A DNA stretch of 64,000 nucleotides from assembly GCF_031877795.1 (NCBI RefSeq), contig NC_133941.1:24838251-24902250 (forward strand), read 5' to 3'. The stretch is from Strix aluco (lineage: Eukaryota > Chordata > Aves > Strigiformes > Strigidae). A model generated the notes under the pieces. It had not been told where the DNA came from. It saw nothing but the letters and a program-made list of their open reading frames with translations, and did no database searches. Position 1 is the first letter of the stretch. Every line of letters begins with the position of its first letter. Made by a program: the position numbers and the translations under genes. Below are positions 34,016 through 46,400 of the stretch, piece by piece.

Positions 34016-36104
34016 GGCCAGAAATTGTTAATAAAGCCCGCCCACTGATATCCACAGTCTGGTGAAATTCTTTACCACCACCATGCTGCAAAAGTAGCAG
34101 CAGCTTACAACGCAAGAAAAAAAAAACATTTCTAAACAAATTCCACCTAGTTCATAAGAAATCTGAAGCAGCCGGGAAGGTACAAGCGACTCCTTTGGGA
34201 TGATCCTAACAGACTAACACCATCCCTGGACGTTTGACAGAAGACCAGAGAGCTGCATGTTGATTCCCATAGTAGGCAGTGAATTTGCAGATTGTCAGGA
34301 GGGGCTTAGGATACACGAGATAAAACGGCTTAGCAGGAACAGAGCAAGACCATATTTTAATCCTTACTGCGAGTCTAACATAGCCCTGGCCTAACTGGCT
34401 CTTTGTCTTTTGTTCACCTAGGTACAACACAAGTTTTGAGTGCCAAAGCTTTTCCCATGTCTTCCACGTCTGTTAATGTTCACGAAGTAGATGCAGAAAC
34501 GTGCTACGATCTATTACGGGCTGTGGGCTTGCAAATTCGAACCGCTGTTCTCTGCAAAGAACACGCGGTACAGGCACTCTGCCATCCCCAGTACTCCCAG
34601 TAACACACGTGCAGAGCACAAACATTCCCGTAGAAGACCTTGCGCCCAGTGTCCTCACTAGGTAAGTGGCCTTGCTGGGAGGCCCGTAAGAGCTGGTGGA
34701 AAAAGCTGCCACCTCACTACTCTTTCATCTTCACCCAAAGGGATCTTGTGTTGGAACAGTTCCCCGCTCTCCAAGTAGGTGCCTTATTCTTGGAGAGAAA
34801 GACACGCAGACATCACCTGGAGACGCTCGTGTCCCCGTCAGCGCCGTCAAGCCTCTACTCTGCTCCCGCCCGGCTGATCCGCAGGGGATCCCACTTCCCA
34901 CAAGTGCTGCCGTCTCTCACGTGACTCCACTGATGCGCTGACCCTGGCAAAGCCGCAGCCCAGCTTTATTCCCAGCTCCCCCAGTGAAAGGCCTCGCGAC
35001 ATACCGGTAGTCCTTCCATTCTCCGTGCATGAGGAGCAAGTAGGTTACATCTCGCCCGAAGAAACCACGCAGAGCCCAACACTTTAGTGTTTCTTTCAGC
35101 AAACGGTCTGCCCGTCCCCTCCTCTGCTCACCTCGGTGCTACCTCCACAAAGAAGGCTTGAGCACAGCGCAGAGTTGCCACAGCTGCCTAAAGAAAATAA
35201 ATCCCATTCCCAAGAAAAGACAGTTTAAGAGATCCGTTTTGAAGAGCGCTCTGCAGCTCAGGTAACTTGCTAACCTAGAGACAAAAGAGCAGAACGTTTC
35301 AAAAGGCACTGACAAATACTTCTCTTTTCAGCTGGCTTTGAGCACTAACGGCTGCCAAAAATCGCACACAGTGCGGAGCCCATAACGTGCCTCTACAGAT
35401 CATACTCTTTGAAAGCTAAAAGTGCATTTACCTGGGCTGAACAGCACTCAGAGACAGGGTTATGACACAACACATACAACTGTCCATTCATCCCTTTCTT
35501 TCACACGGGAGACTGAAAAGCTGATTCATGAGCTGCAGGCACCAAGGTAACGACTGACCCAGCTGGAATGCGTTAGCTGGAGGGCACAGGGTACCCAGCG
35601 GCTCCACTGCCATCCAAGTGGCACCATGACTGAACTACCAAACTGGAGAAACCGCAGGTGACCTCAAATGAGGCCAGAGGTTCTGGACAGCTTTATCAGC
35701 AGACGGAAACCCTCCCGCAACAGCACGAAAATCCCGTACAATTTGTACAGGAGGACCGAAAATTCAAGGAAAAGAGAGAAGTGCGAGAAGAAAAAAGCCT
35801 CATATCAACACCCAAAGCATAACATTTCAATCCAAGAGTATTATGAAGGGCTCAGAGGAACCAATACCAACAATTCTCTCTCTACTGCGTGACAGGGGAG
35901 GCTTTCGAGTACCACCAACGTACCCAAGACGCGTCAATCGGAACGTCCGATGCCTTTGTTTCTTTCCAGGAGAGTCCTGACCGCCACTTGTGCAACAAAG
36001 TACTGCGGCAATCAGAAAAGTCAAACGACACCAAGCAAGGTAATTCTGAAAACGCAGCTCCCCTGCCACGCTGCAGCACTAATGCTAACACTTCCGTTGG
36101 TGAA
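34016..36104. other. Unassigned DNA upstream of MAJIN
   Basis: Not recognisably repeat-derived, with balanced base composition. A few short frames look amino-acid-like (34445-34603 and 35668-36110 on plus, the latter rich in Ser, Asn and Lys; 35102-34917 on minus), and TTGTTCACCTAG at 34415 resembles a splice acceptor. None matches a family I know. It could hold exons of an unrecognised gene, a non-coding transcript or an old pseudogene. Confidence 0.35.
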
Positions 36105-36597
36105 AATTTAGCTGTAGAGAGTGATGAGGTCTCCCCTCAGCGTTCTCCTCCTCACACTGAACAGCCCCAGCTCCTTCCATCGCTCCTCACAGGATTTATT
36201 CTCCAGGCCCTTCCCCAGCTCGTTGCCCTCCTCTGCACTCGCTCCAGCACCTCGAGATCTCTCTCGTATTGAGGTGCCCAAAACTGGACACAACCCTCCA
36301 GGTGTGCCCTCACCAGTGCAGAGCACAGGGGGACTATCACCTCCCTGCTTCTGCTGGTCACACTATTTCTAACACAAGCCAGGATGCTTGGCCACCTGGG
36401 CACACTGGCTGGCTCGTGTTCAGCTGCTTGTCAATGAGAACCCCCAGATCCTTCTCTTCCAGACAGCTCCAGCCACCCCTCCCCAAGCCTGTAGCCATGC
36501 AGGGGGTTGTTGTGGCCCAAGTGCAGGACCTGGCACTCGGCCCTGTTGAAGCCCATCCCGCTAACGTTGGCCACCGATCCGATCTATCCAAGGCACC
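36105..36597 (-). mobile_element. CR1 LINE 3' part, abutting the CpG island
   Basis: Reverse complement of CR1 ORF2 end: GATGAGGTCTCCCCTCAGCG, CTCGTTGCCCTCCTCTGCAC and GTTGTTGTGGCCCAAGTGCA. It is an older, more diverged copy than the one at 31.2 kb. It ends at the start of the GC-rich promoter region. Confidence 0.88.
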
Positions 36598-37300
36598 AAC
36601 GTGCCGCTCGGGGGGGGTTCCCCGAGCAGCGGCAGGGCTGTGCCCGCTGGACGGACGCGGGAACGCGCCCCTGGGAGCACAGTCCTGCCCGCCAGCCCCC
36701 CGAGGAGAGCCCGGCCTCGCCCGCAGCCGCCGCCCGCTCCGGCACGGCCGCCGGGACCCCCCGCCCCAGGCGGGCACCGGCCCCTGGTCCAGCGGCGGGG
36801 CGGGGCGGGGCCTCCGCGCCGCTGGGGGCCGCGGCCTCTGCGGGCGCCGCTGTCACTGCTCGGCGCGGCCCGGCCTGAGGCAAGTGCGCGCGGCGGGCGC
36901 GGCGGGGCCGGTGCCGTGGCGGCGGCCGCTGCCCTTCAGGGGAGCGCTGGGCTGCCCGGGGGTCGCCAGCGGCGGGGCCGCCCGGGGGCCTCGCAGGCCG
37001 GCAGCGGGGCTGGGGGGCGGTGTCTTCCCCCAGCAGGCCCGGCCAGCCTGGGGGCTGTCCGCGGGGGGGCGGGGGGCAGCGCGGAGACGTGCGGGTGGGG
37101 AGAGAAACGGGTTTCTGTGGGGACCCGCGGCAGCCGGGGGTGGGTCACGGGCCGCAGCACAGCCCTCCCGGGGCCAGAGGCCTGTGCAGCTTCAGGGGCC
37201 TGGGGATTGACCCTGCCAGAGCCGTGCAGCTGAGGCGGAGCGGCCCTCAGCTCGGAGTCTGTCCTCTAGTGCTGCTCAGAAAGAGCCGGCTTGGCTGGAG
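36598..37300. promoter_or_regulatory. CpG island, promoter of MAJIN
   Basis: Extremely GC- and CpG-rich sequence (for example GGCGGGGCGGGGCGGGGCC at about 36794, a GC-box cluster) with no TATA box. It lies just upstream of the MAJIN start codon. An acceptor CTCCTGCTTCCCTAG before 37451 suggests that a 5' untranslated exon in the island is spliced to the ATG exon. Long open frames on both strands here result from the lack of A/T-rich stop codons. Confidence 0.75.
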
Positions 37301-37474
37301 CGGACACCAGGATCAGCGGTTTTCTGACTTGTGGGAGATGCCGGCAGGACGGGTGTCCTCTAGAGGAAAAGCTGCATGTCACCTCCTGTGAGAGAATGAG
37401 CTGTGGTGAAGGGTTTTAGTCATTGACCTTTGACTCTCCTGCTTCCCTAGGCTGGCATTCAGGGAGGGAGAAAG

Positions 37475-40400
37475 ATGGCGTTGAAACCATGTACCTATCC
37501 ATTGCCTGAAACGAGGTTTCTCCACGCAGGCAGGCTCGTGTACAAGTTTAAAATCCGGTATGGCAACTTCAACAGGTAAGCGTGTTCAAGCTGAAAAGCC
37601 AATGTGCAGTCTGATGGCTGCATGTAGCAGTGAGCTGATGAGACCCGAAACTCAGCCCCTGGTGGTGTCCCTCAGGCAGGGTTCGTTACTCCGTGTGCGA
37701 AAGCCCGCCTCACACACAGGGCCGAGGTACCAGTTTTATTCCCTAGTTGCACAAAGGTGGCTGCTGGGGGGTGATTCCACAAAGCCAGCACACCACACGA
37801 AGGAAGTACAGCCCGTTTATCCTATGACGTGGTTGGTAAAAACCTATCGAAGTTTACACTCATTGGTCCATAGTTATCATTCCACTTGCTATTAGTTAGT
37901 TATATTTAAATTAGCCTCGCTTGCTGTGTAAATTAGCATGTGTGCTCCTTGCAGGTGGGGGGGGGCAAGTTTTTTCGGGTCTTGACTTGAGTCGGTAGTC
38001 ACAATCTGCCCCTGCTGCCTTTACTGCTCCCCCAGTTTCCACAGATTTTTGCTGACTTCATGCTTCTTGGGCAATCACCCACTTTCTGGCATCTTCTGGG
38101 CAGGATGCTCACCTCTTCTCAATCCTTTATCACTTCTTTGAGATGAAGTCGTAAGCAAGGCTTGGATCCTATCAGGCTGACATAATAGAGCCACAGAGTA
38201 TCAGGCTTACACAACAGAGCCAATGATGACTGGTCAAACATTGGTATGGGCTACAAGGCTATGCTGGGGGCTCCTCATTTCCTGCTTTCTTTCACTGACC
38301 ATGAAAAGTGGTCGCTGTAAAGTTGCTCCTGTACGTGCACAGGCTGGGCACTGGCCTGAGAGCGTAATTTGAACTGTAAAAACCACTCCTATTTCACTGC
38401 AGTGTGTGGGTTTTGTGCTTCAGTGGAAAAAGAGGCTGGTTTTACTGACAGTATTTGGAAATTTTGTGTTTACCTGAGCAGCTCTAGAGCCTTTGCAGTG
38501 GTTTAACCCTGGCCGGCAACTAAGCCCCACATGGCCACTCACTGCCCCACCGTGGGTTGAGGGAGAGAATCGGAAGGGTAAGGTTGAGATAAAGACAGTT
38601 TAATAAGTAAAGCAAAAGCTGTGTGTGCAAGCAAAGAAAAATCAGGAATTCACTGACTGCTTCCCATCGGCGGGCAGGCGTTTAGTCTCGAGGAAAGCAG
38701 GGCTCTGTCACACCTAACGGTTACTGGGGAACACAAACGCCGTAACGCCGAATGTCCCCCCTTCCTCCTCCTTCCCCCACTTGTATTGCTGAGCATGATG
38801 TCCTGTGGTCTGCAGTATCCCTGGGGTCATTTGGGGTCAGCCATCCCAGCCTTGTCCCCTCTCAACTTCTTGTGCTCCCCCAGCCTCCTCACTGGTGGGG
38901 CGGTGTGAGGAGCAGAAGAGGCCTTGACACTGTGTAAGCACTGCTGAGCAGTGCTGAAAACACCCCTGTGTTCTCAACACTGTCTTCAGCACAAACCCAG
39001 AACATGACCTCATCCAAGCTGCTGTGGAGAAAATTAACTCCATCCCAGCCAGAACCAGCCCTGCCTTGGAGCTCTGTACTCAAGGTATGTGCTTATTTCT
39101 TGGGCTGTTAGCAACGTGCCTTTCGCTGGCCTTGCAGTCTGGCGCTTGAGCGTGGATGTAGAAGGAGTCTTTGGAAACTCTCACCAGCTGCTGACAGCAG
39201 ATGTTTGTTGTGCTCTCGGGATTTTTTCTCAAGGTTCCCTTTCCACTGCCACTCCTTGTTCAGATGTCTCTGTGACAGACCCGTGCTGTTGTCTTGAAAC
39301 AACAGCATGCCTCTCCTGCAGGCAGAGGGGCTGAGCAGGACTGCTTCTCTCAGTTTCTGGAAGGCACTGCAGTGACAAGCCTGAGAAATGAATGTGAAGG
39401 GAGAGTATTTTAGCCTGTGATACTGCTGGCAGGCAAGGAAGAGAAAGGAAAACAGCCTTTGGGTGTGCAGGAGGGTTGTGGGAAGTAACGGTTGTGTGGT
39501 AAGCCTCAAAGAGGACGTGTGAGTTAGTAGCCAGCAAACTAAAGCACAGGGTGCTGAGTAGTCTGGTCAGATGGGGAGGATGTAAAAGAAGTCAAGAAGA
39601 TGGTCTTTTAGGGATGAAAAAAAGACTTTCCCTGAGGGTATTGCCCTGAAGGAATCTGCCTGTCTGTCACGCAGACAGGTGGGTGGGCAAAACCTTGACC
39701 AGCTCACTGAAGGAGCTCTGGAGCTCTTAGTTTGAGAGGGGCCTCAGAATCCTGGAGGCTGTGGCCTATAGTAGTCACAGCAGTTTGAGCTACTCTGGAA
39801 AGGGAGCTGGAGCTGCTCAGGTTTAAGGGTAGTAATCCAAACCAGATGCTGCTTATAGATTGTGTCCTGCTGAAGGAGTGTGCTGCAGAGCTCAAACTTG
39901 GTCTAAAACTTTATGAGCTGTTGCTGTCTTGACCTCTGACAAATAATTAATAATGATAGTATTCATAAATATTAATAAACACCCCCCCCAAAGCAGTGGC
40001 TCCATATAATCTGGCTCCCTGTGTACATCCTTCAAGGCTGTGCTCACCAGCAGACAGCTGTTTAAGGCTGATTCCCTCAAAGGCTTTTGGAAGGTCTTAT
40101 AAACTCTTGAGGTTAAACCTCTTTTCAGATGGTGGCAGCCATGCAGAAACTCTCACTGAGATCCTTTTCAGGCAGCAAGCATCCCTGCATCAGGGAAAGA
40201 GAACAGCATGGTGACATCCTGAAACACCTGTTCTCATCCCAGGGAGGTTGCAGTGGGGCTAAAATGCCATAGGCAAGGCCTGAAGCATCTCCTAGAGAGT
40301 GGGTTTATGAGTGTGAGGGGGTTTCCTTTTGCAGTCAGATGTGCACAGACATTGCCAGAGCCTGGGTTTACTCTGGAAGGGACTGTTGTTAGCTGCAGAG

Positions 40401-43400
40401 GAATGGAAGTGGATGTGCTGTGAACATCGTGCCAATTAGGCTGTCTCCAGGCCTGAAGCTCCATTAATTAAATCTCGTGCCACACTTGTCTCCTTTTTCC
40501 TTTGTAGAAGTAGGCTGGCTTTTTGAAATTCTGTTGCATGACTTGGTTTTGGGATGGACTGAAGCGCAGTTGCTTCTTTAGCTTTGCTTATTAGCATTTT
40601 GCTGGAATAGCAGTGTCAGATCCAGGAGGATTAACCTTCTTCCTTGTTTTGTTCTCTATGTTGATTTTGGAGAGGAAGGGGTGTTGTCTGTCTTGTGGTG
40701 TTGTGTAGTGTTCAGAAGCTCCTTGAAATGTTTCTCTTGCCTGTGAGTAAGCTCTTTCATTGATACACTTGAGGGAATGGGACCGGAGACTTGTGGCACC
40801 TTTTGTATTTCATAATGACCTCTGGAACTGTAGTGAGCTCACCAAGTCGGTCTTCATATCACCATGGTCAAACATAGCAAAAGCAACTCCTTCTACAGGA
40901 AAACTTGTGATACTCTTCCCCCACCGTGTCATGGCTGTGGTGAGTAGGGAGTTCTTGTTCCGAGCATCTGGATTCACTCCCAGTTCCTCAGGTGTAATTC
41001 CTAAGTACATACGTAGCCTCATGCCCAAAGCAATGCTGTCAGCCAGCCTGCAGGTTTGGGAAGTGAAACTCCTTCTGCCCACAATAAGATGGTGACCGAT
41101 CTGAGGGCAGGTTCCTGAAAGAACATTGAAAGAGTTGCAAGAGCTGATCCCAGCTGGTCATAGAGCTGGTCATCTACACGTGTGCAGGCTTTTGACAGAG
41201 CGAGGTCATCTTCACTGAAGGTCTCCTGAATCCCCAGGGAAATCCAGGTAACAAGGAAGGTTCTTCCCTTCCTTAAAGATGAGTCTGCATCCCTACACTC
41301 CAGGCTTAAAAGAAAACAATCACCCCCTCCTCTCCAGCCCCCGCCCCCCCCCCCCCCAAGCCAGCCAGTGAATCCCCTGCAGTCATGCAGCAGGTCTGAC
41401 ATCCTTGTCATGAGACCCTGGGTGGTGCCTTGCTTTCTTCCATTCCTTCCAGCCTCTTCTCCTCATCACTGCAGCAACGTCCCTTCCTGAATTGTACTTT
41501 TGTTTCCCTGCTGATTCATGGAGACTTCATGCCCGCAGCCTAAGCCTTGGGTGGGTGATATCTGTCCTTCTGCTTGGGGTGCTGTGTAATTCCTTTCATT
41601 AGCTTGTTCCGTATCAAGCAAGGAGAGAGCCTTTCTGAAGAGGAAGGCAAGTTCTCATCTCTGACCGAGTTCTGGCTGGGGCCCCTGAATGTGGAGGAGA
41701 TGAGAATGGCTGCCTACCAGACCCTCTACCAGAGAATTCTTGCATGCCATAATTCCCACTCCCCTTCATTGACTTATTTGCAAGTAACAGTTATGTGATT
41801 TGTTTACTTTTTAATGGGTTTGGATTTTCTTTAAGACTTTCTCTCTCCCTGTGACTTTTATTGTTGGCTGATACCTAACAGCAAACAACTTTTGAGAAGA
41901 TGGCTTACAAAAGGTGTGGTTAATATTTGGGAAGACAGTTTGATGCAGGTAGTAGACAACTCCCAGCATCACAGGGCCTGGCTCCAGTGCTGTGAAGGCC
42001 CATTCCTCTGCGGGTTTGCATGGTGGAGGGGATTAAGAGACATGTCCTGCCAGTTCCTGCTTTTAGTCCCTTGAGCAGAATGGTGTCGCGATAGGCTGGA
42101 AGACAGAGGTGCTGGTTTGAGGGCACCTGGTCAAAAAAACAATCTTAAAGGTTACCAAGGATTGGCTGAAAAGATCTGATCTCTGCCACCCATTGTATCC
42201 TCAGGCACACAAACCACAAATGGGCAGAGAATGGAAAAGAAACAGTCCTTGTGGATTAATGGATGTTTTTCAAGAACAGTAAATTAGGAATTCATCTGCC
42301 TGCTAAGTGTTTTCTCTGTGCAGGGGGAATGATGTTTTGTTGTTGTTTAAACTCTTCCAGTGAATGTAGCTCCATTGCTTTTTGACTGGGGTGGGACTAA
42401 CTCTCTCTTTGTTTCACAGCGCTCCTGATCTCGACACCACGGAAAGTGCTGTCAAGGAGGTAGAGGTAGGAGGTCCACGGGACCTTAGCTGAATGTTAAG
42501 CTGAGCAAATCTTTTGTTTGTTATGGGATGGAGGACATTTTGTCAAATGCAGCATTTCAAGTGAGAGTAACAGGGAACTTCTCTGGCGAGTACGAGGGTG
42601 AAAAAATGACATAAGTGAAAACTGTCATCACCAGGCAGCATTAGTGTAGAAGAGTAATACTTTTATCTGAAATATTTCAAAGAAGCTGCTGACTGTTAAA
42701 ATGAGGCGACTGAAGGCTCCTATTTGTCAAGCTAGTTGCACCCTGTTCCTTTGTGATTCCTGTTCAGATTCACTCTGCAGGAGCACTTGCCCATGGTTTC
42801 GCTCTCTGCCTCAGACCTGACCTCTGCTTTTAACTTCTCAGGCTTGACTGGCTGTCAAACCCTCCTGTTTTTTCAGGAGCTGTGGCAGGACTGGTGAGCT
42901 AGCTTGACGCAGGCTAGTCTAATGCTCAGTTGCACGTGCTTTCCTCATAACTGTGGGGCTAGTGGAATCGGCAGATGTTCTTTTAATGATGGCACAACTT
43001 TGTGAGCACGCTTGGTCGCAACCAACGAGTTCTGTGGTTGTCATTTTCTTCCTGAGGCAGAAGAAAGCCCCTGCCACTCCCCAGGAGATGAGACAAATAT
43101 CCTGCCTGCTTCAAAATGCTCCTATTACTTAGTTTTTAAAAATCTTAAGAGTATAGTAATAGCATTATAAATATTATTGAAGAAAATGTGCTGATTTTAA
43201 TTGGTATGGAAAATTTTTTTTCTTTTTCACTTTTGAAAATATTGGAAGGTATTACTAGAAAAAGTTTCCCATTTGTAAAGCAGGAGTTTGTCAGGGCTGA
43301 ATTAGAGTTCCTTTGTAACTGAATTGGGCCAATATTCAGAAAAAGGGGAGTATGTTTACTTTTGAAGCCGATCAATACTACAAGTGTTTTGCTGGCAACA

Positions 43401-46400
43401 AGGAGACTTCTTACATTTAAAATTTCTTAAATTTAAAAGCACACCTCTAGTCTCCATAGTAATGCTTCTGTGTTAATTGAAGATTAAGAGATTAATCCAC
43501 TTCAATTTCCATGAGTCTGTTAGTGCAGCGCTCTCTAAGGTGATGGGAGGGAGTAGGGTGAAGAAGGGGAGGAGGAAAAGCAAAATATCTAGAACCTGCT
43601 CTTCCATGATTCATGCGAACTGTAAAGTAATTTTCAATTTTTCCCAAGCCTTGAAACTGTACTTGCCAGTGGAATTGTGGCTATATTGTTAATATTCTTG
43701 CTTCCTTCCTTTCTTTTTTTGGCCTCTCCAGGAGGCGATTCGAGTAATTCTTGGAAATCTGGATGATTTACATCCATTTTCTACAGACCACTTCACTATC
43801 TTTCCGTGTATCCTTTCTTTCCTGCTCATAAAAGAAAAGATACAATGACTTGTATCTGTTGGGCATTGCTTAATTCAACATTCATGTCTAGCAGCGTGCA
43901 GGTCTTTAGCTGGAGTATGACTCCTTTGAGTTTTGCAGTTTTATGTTAGGTGAAGGTCCTCCTCAGCTGTTGCCTTCACCAGAGAGAGAACTGTTGTGAA
44001 AAGAGTATTTTGCCTTGTTTTCAGATGAACAACCCTGTGCTCCAAATCTGATTTAGCCAGAGGAAATGAATGTGTGTATATAAAGTCACAGGAAGCCCAC
44101 CTAATGCGATTGCAGGCAAAGCCAGTGCATAGCCACAAAATGCTCCTTTCAGGCTCAGTGACATTGGCCCACTGGTAGAGAAGACAGCAGTAGATTTCTT
44201 GTAAGGTACATTAGGATTAAATATTGTTGTTGCTGTAGTGTAAAGGGTTAAAAAGAAATTACTCTCCTGAGGCTCATGTTGAAGAGAAAAGTAAGCTAGT
44301 TGAATGAGAAGCCTTTCCAGTCCTAAGGTGTGTCAGCTGGTGAATCAGATCAAGCCCTGTGGCATCACCTCCTGTGGTTCTGGGTGCCCAGGAGTAACAA
44401 ACGCCCGAACAACCGGGTGTTTCTGCCTCCAAGGCATTCCCTCCCAGTCTTGGGAGGCTGCACTATTGCCACACCTCCTCATAGCAGGGAAGAGCAAGGT
44501 CATCCTCCTCCTCTGTCAGAAGCAGGTACATGTGATAGTACCTTATGCCTGTTACTGCTGGAAGAGAAAGTAGCCAAGAGCGTCATCAGAGAGGAAGCAC
44601 GCAAACAAACGAAACCTCTTGTTGCTTTGCTTCTCTAAAGCTCAGCCAGTTTTGCCCACATGCTTGAGGAGTGTTTGATTCACGAACGTGTGTTTCTAGA
44701 ACTTGGAAGTCCATCCACATGCTCAGCCAGCACTGGGCCCTGATGAGAACTGCAAGCTCAGAGGCCTGGCGTGGTGAGTTGTCCTGCAGTCTCTGCGTCA
44801 GGCCCCTCGCTCTAGCATAACCCTTAGTCAGTCACCAGCTGTAGGAGTCCTTGAAACCAAACTCAGATGAGCAATTTCATCCCTTAAAGGAACTGATTGT
44901 GTCAGTGCTTCATGTAGGCAAATCTTGGGCTCCACCTACAGTCCTCAGGATGTTAGTTTCTGCTGTCAAATGGACTCAAAGTATTCGTTTTACCTGTTTC
45001 TTCCCAAGACGAGAGGCATGTAAGGAGAGTGCTGTCTAGCCTCATCCATTCTTGCCTGCATGAGCCTCTGGGTGTCAGAGCTGCATCCACAGGAAGGAGC
45101 GTCTGTAACTGTGGCAATTGCCGTGTCAGTTATCTTTTCTCCTCCCATTTTGAACTGGGAAGTAAATGTCACGATGCTACTGTTATGATTCCTAGCCTTT
45201 TCAATTTTTAAAATAATGTTGAAAAGACTTACTTTTTAGTTAGGAAAGCTGGTGAGGTTTTATTCATAGGGTTGGAAGAGCCTGGCTTGTTTCTTGTGGG
45301 AGGATGTCAGGGCTGGAGCCAAATACAGTTAAGGAAACAACACTATTAAAACAAGTGACTGACAGGAGAGTATCACCTGGGTGAGTGTTTCTTGTAATGT
45401 GCTACTAGTGTTTTTTCACAGAGTTCGTACTGACAGATTGTATTTGCTCCCTTACACCTCCGTGCCATGTGGTATGGCTTTTGAAGCTTTGTGAGAAGAC
45501 ACTGTCAGGACTCCTGCCCCTTTGACATGTTAGTGCTGTGTTCTTAAGTCTTATCGTCGTTCTCAGATTTGAGTAAATGGGAGAGAGTATCGGAGATGAG
45601 ATTCAAACATGAGGGTGTCCATCTTGTGCCTTATCCCTACATCTGCACTATGTATCTAGAGCTCAACTCGTTTCAGCAAAACTTATCTTGCGGTAAGTCG
45701 GTATGGTTATGTTTGGATGATTTCTGGAAACATCTGTGGTCTATGTCTTGCTTTTCCCTTTCCCCTCGCCCACTGTGTTTTTGAATTAGAGGAAGCAAAA
45801 CTGCAGTAAGGCTGTACCATGGATTTGAAATAGAGCAGAGCAGTGTGTTCTCTTTTGTTCTGTATTGCTTTTCTAAAATTTCCTGCATTTCTCTGCCTGT
45901 TCAACCACTGCTGACTCTTCAGCTAGTGTTTTTATGAATCAGTGCCCAGTGGCTCCCAACCTTCATTTTTTCATGTCAGTAGCTTGGCTGGAGCCAGCAC
46001 GTGTGTATAGAACGCATGTTTTGCTTCCTCATGCTTGACTATGTTTGTTGACATTGAACTTCACACTCTCTGTTTCTATTTTCCTAAAGAAAGAATGCAT
46101 TTGTTTTTCTAAATAATGACAGTAATATGTCTTTTGTATAATTAGCAGATGTTGTCACCTCACTAATGTCTCATTTTCCAGGTTTTCTGTGAATTTCCTG
46201 AACAGCCTCAGGCCCCAGCTGAGGCCTCTGTGGGACTCTACATTTAACCTCCTCTGTTGTGCAAACCGAGTGTTTATTTTCACTATTCCCTGTTCTTATT
46301 ATTGGTCCCTGGGAAAAGCTGCTGGTTTTTCTTGGGACTGTGTAGTAGATATTCTGGTCTCCTTTCTAAAATGGACAAGTAGTCATTTCTTAGTGTCACC

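Noticed and set aside
36269..37233. Open frames of 313 and 210 codons on the plus strand
   Set aside because: CpG-island composition (few A/T-rich stops), no family motif, and overlap with a CR1 fragment and the MAJIN promoter.
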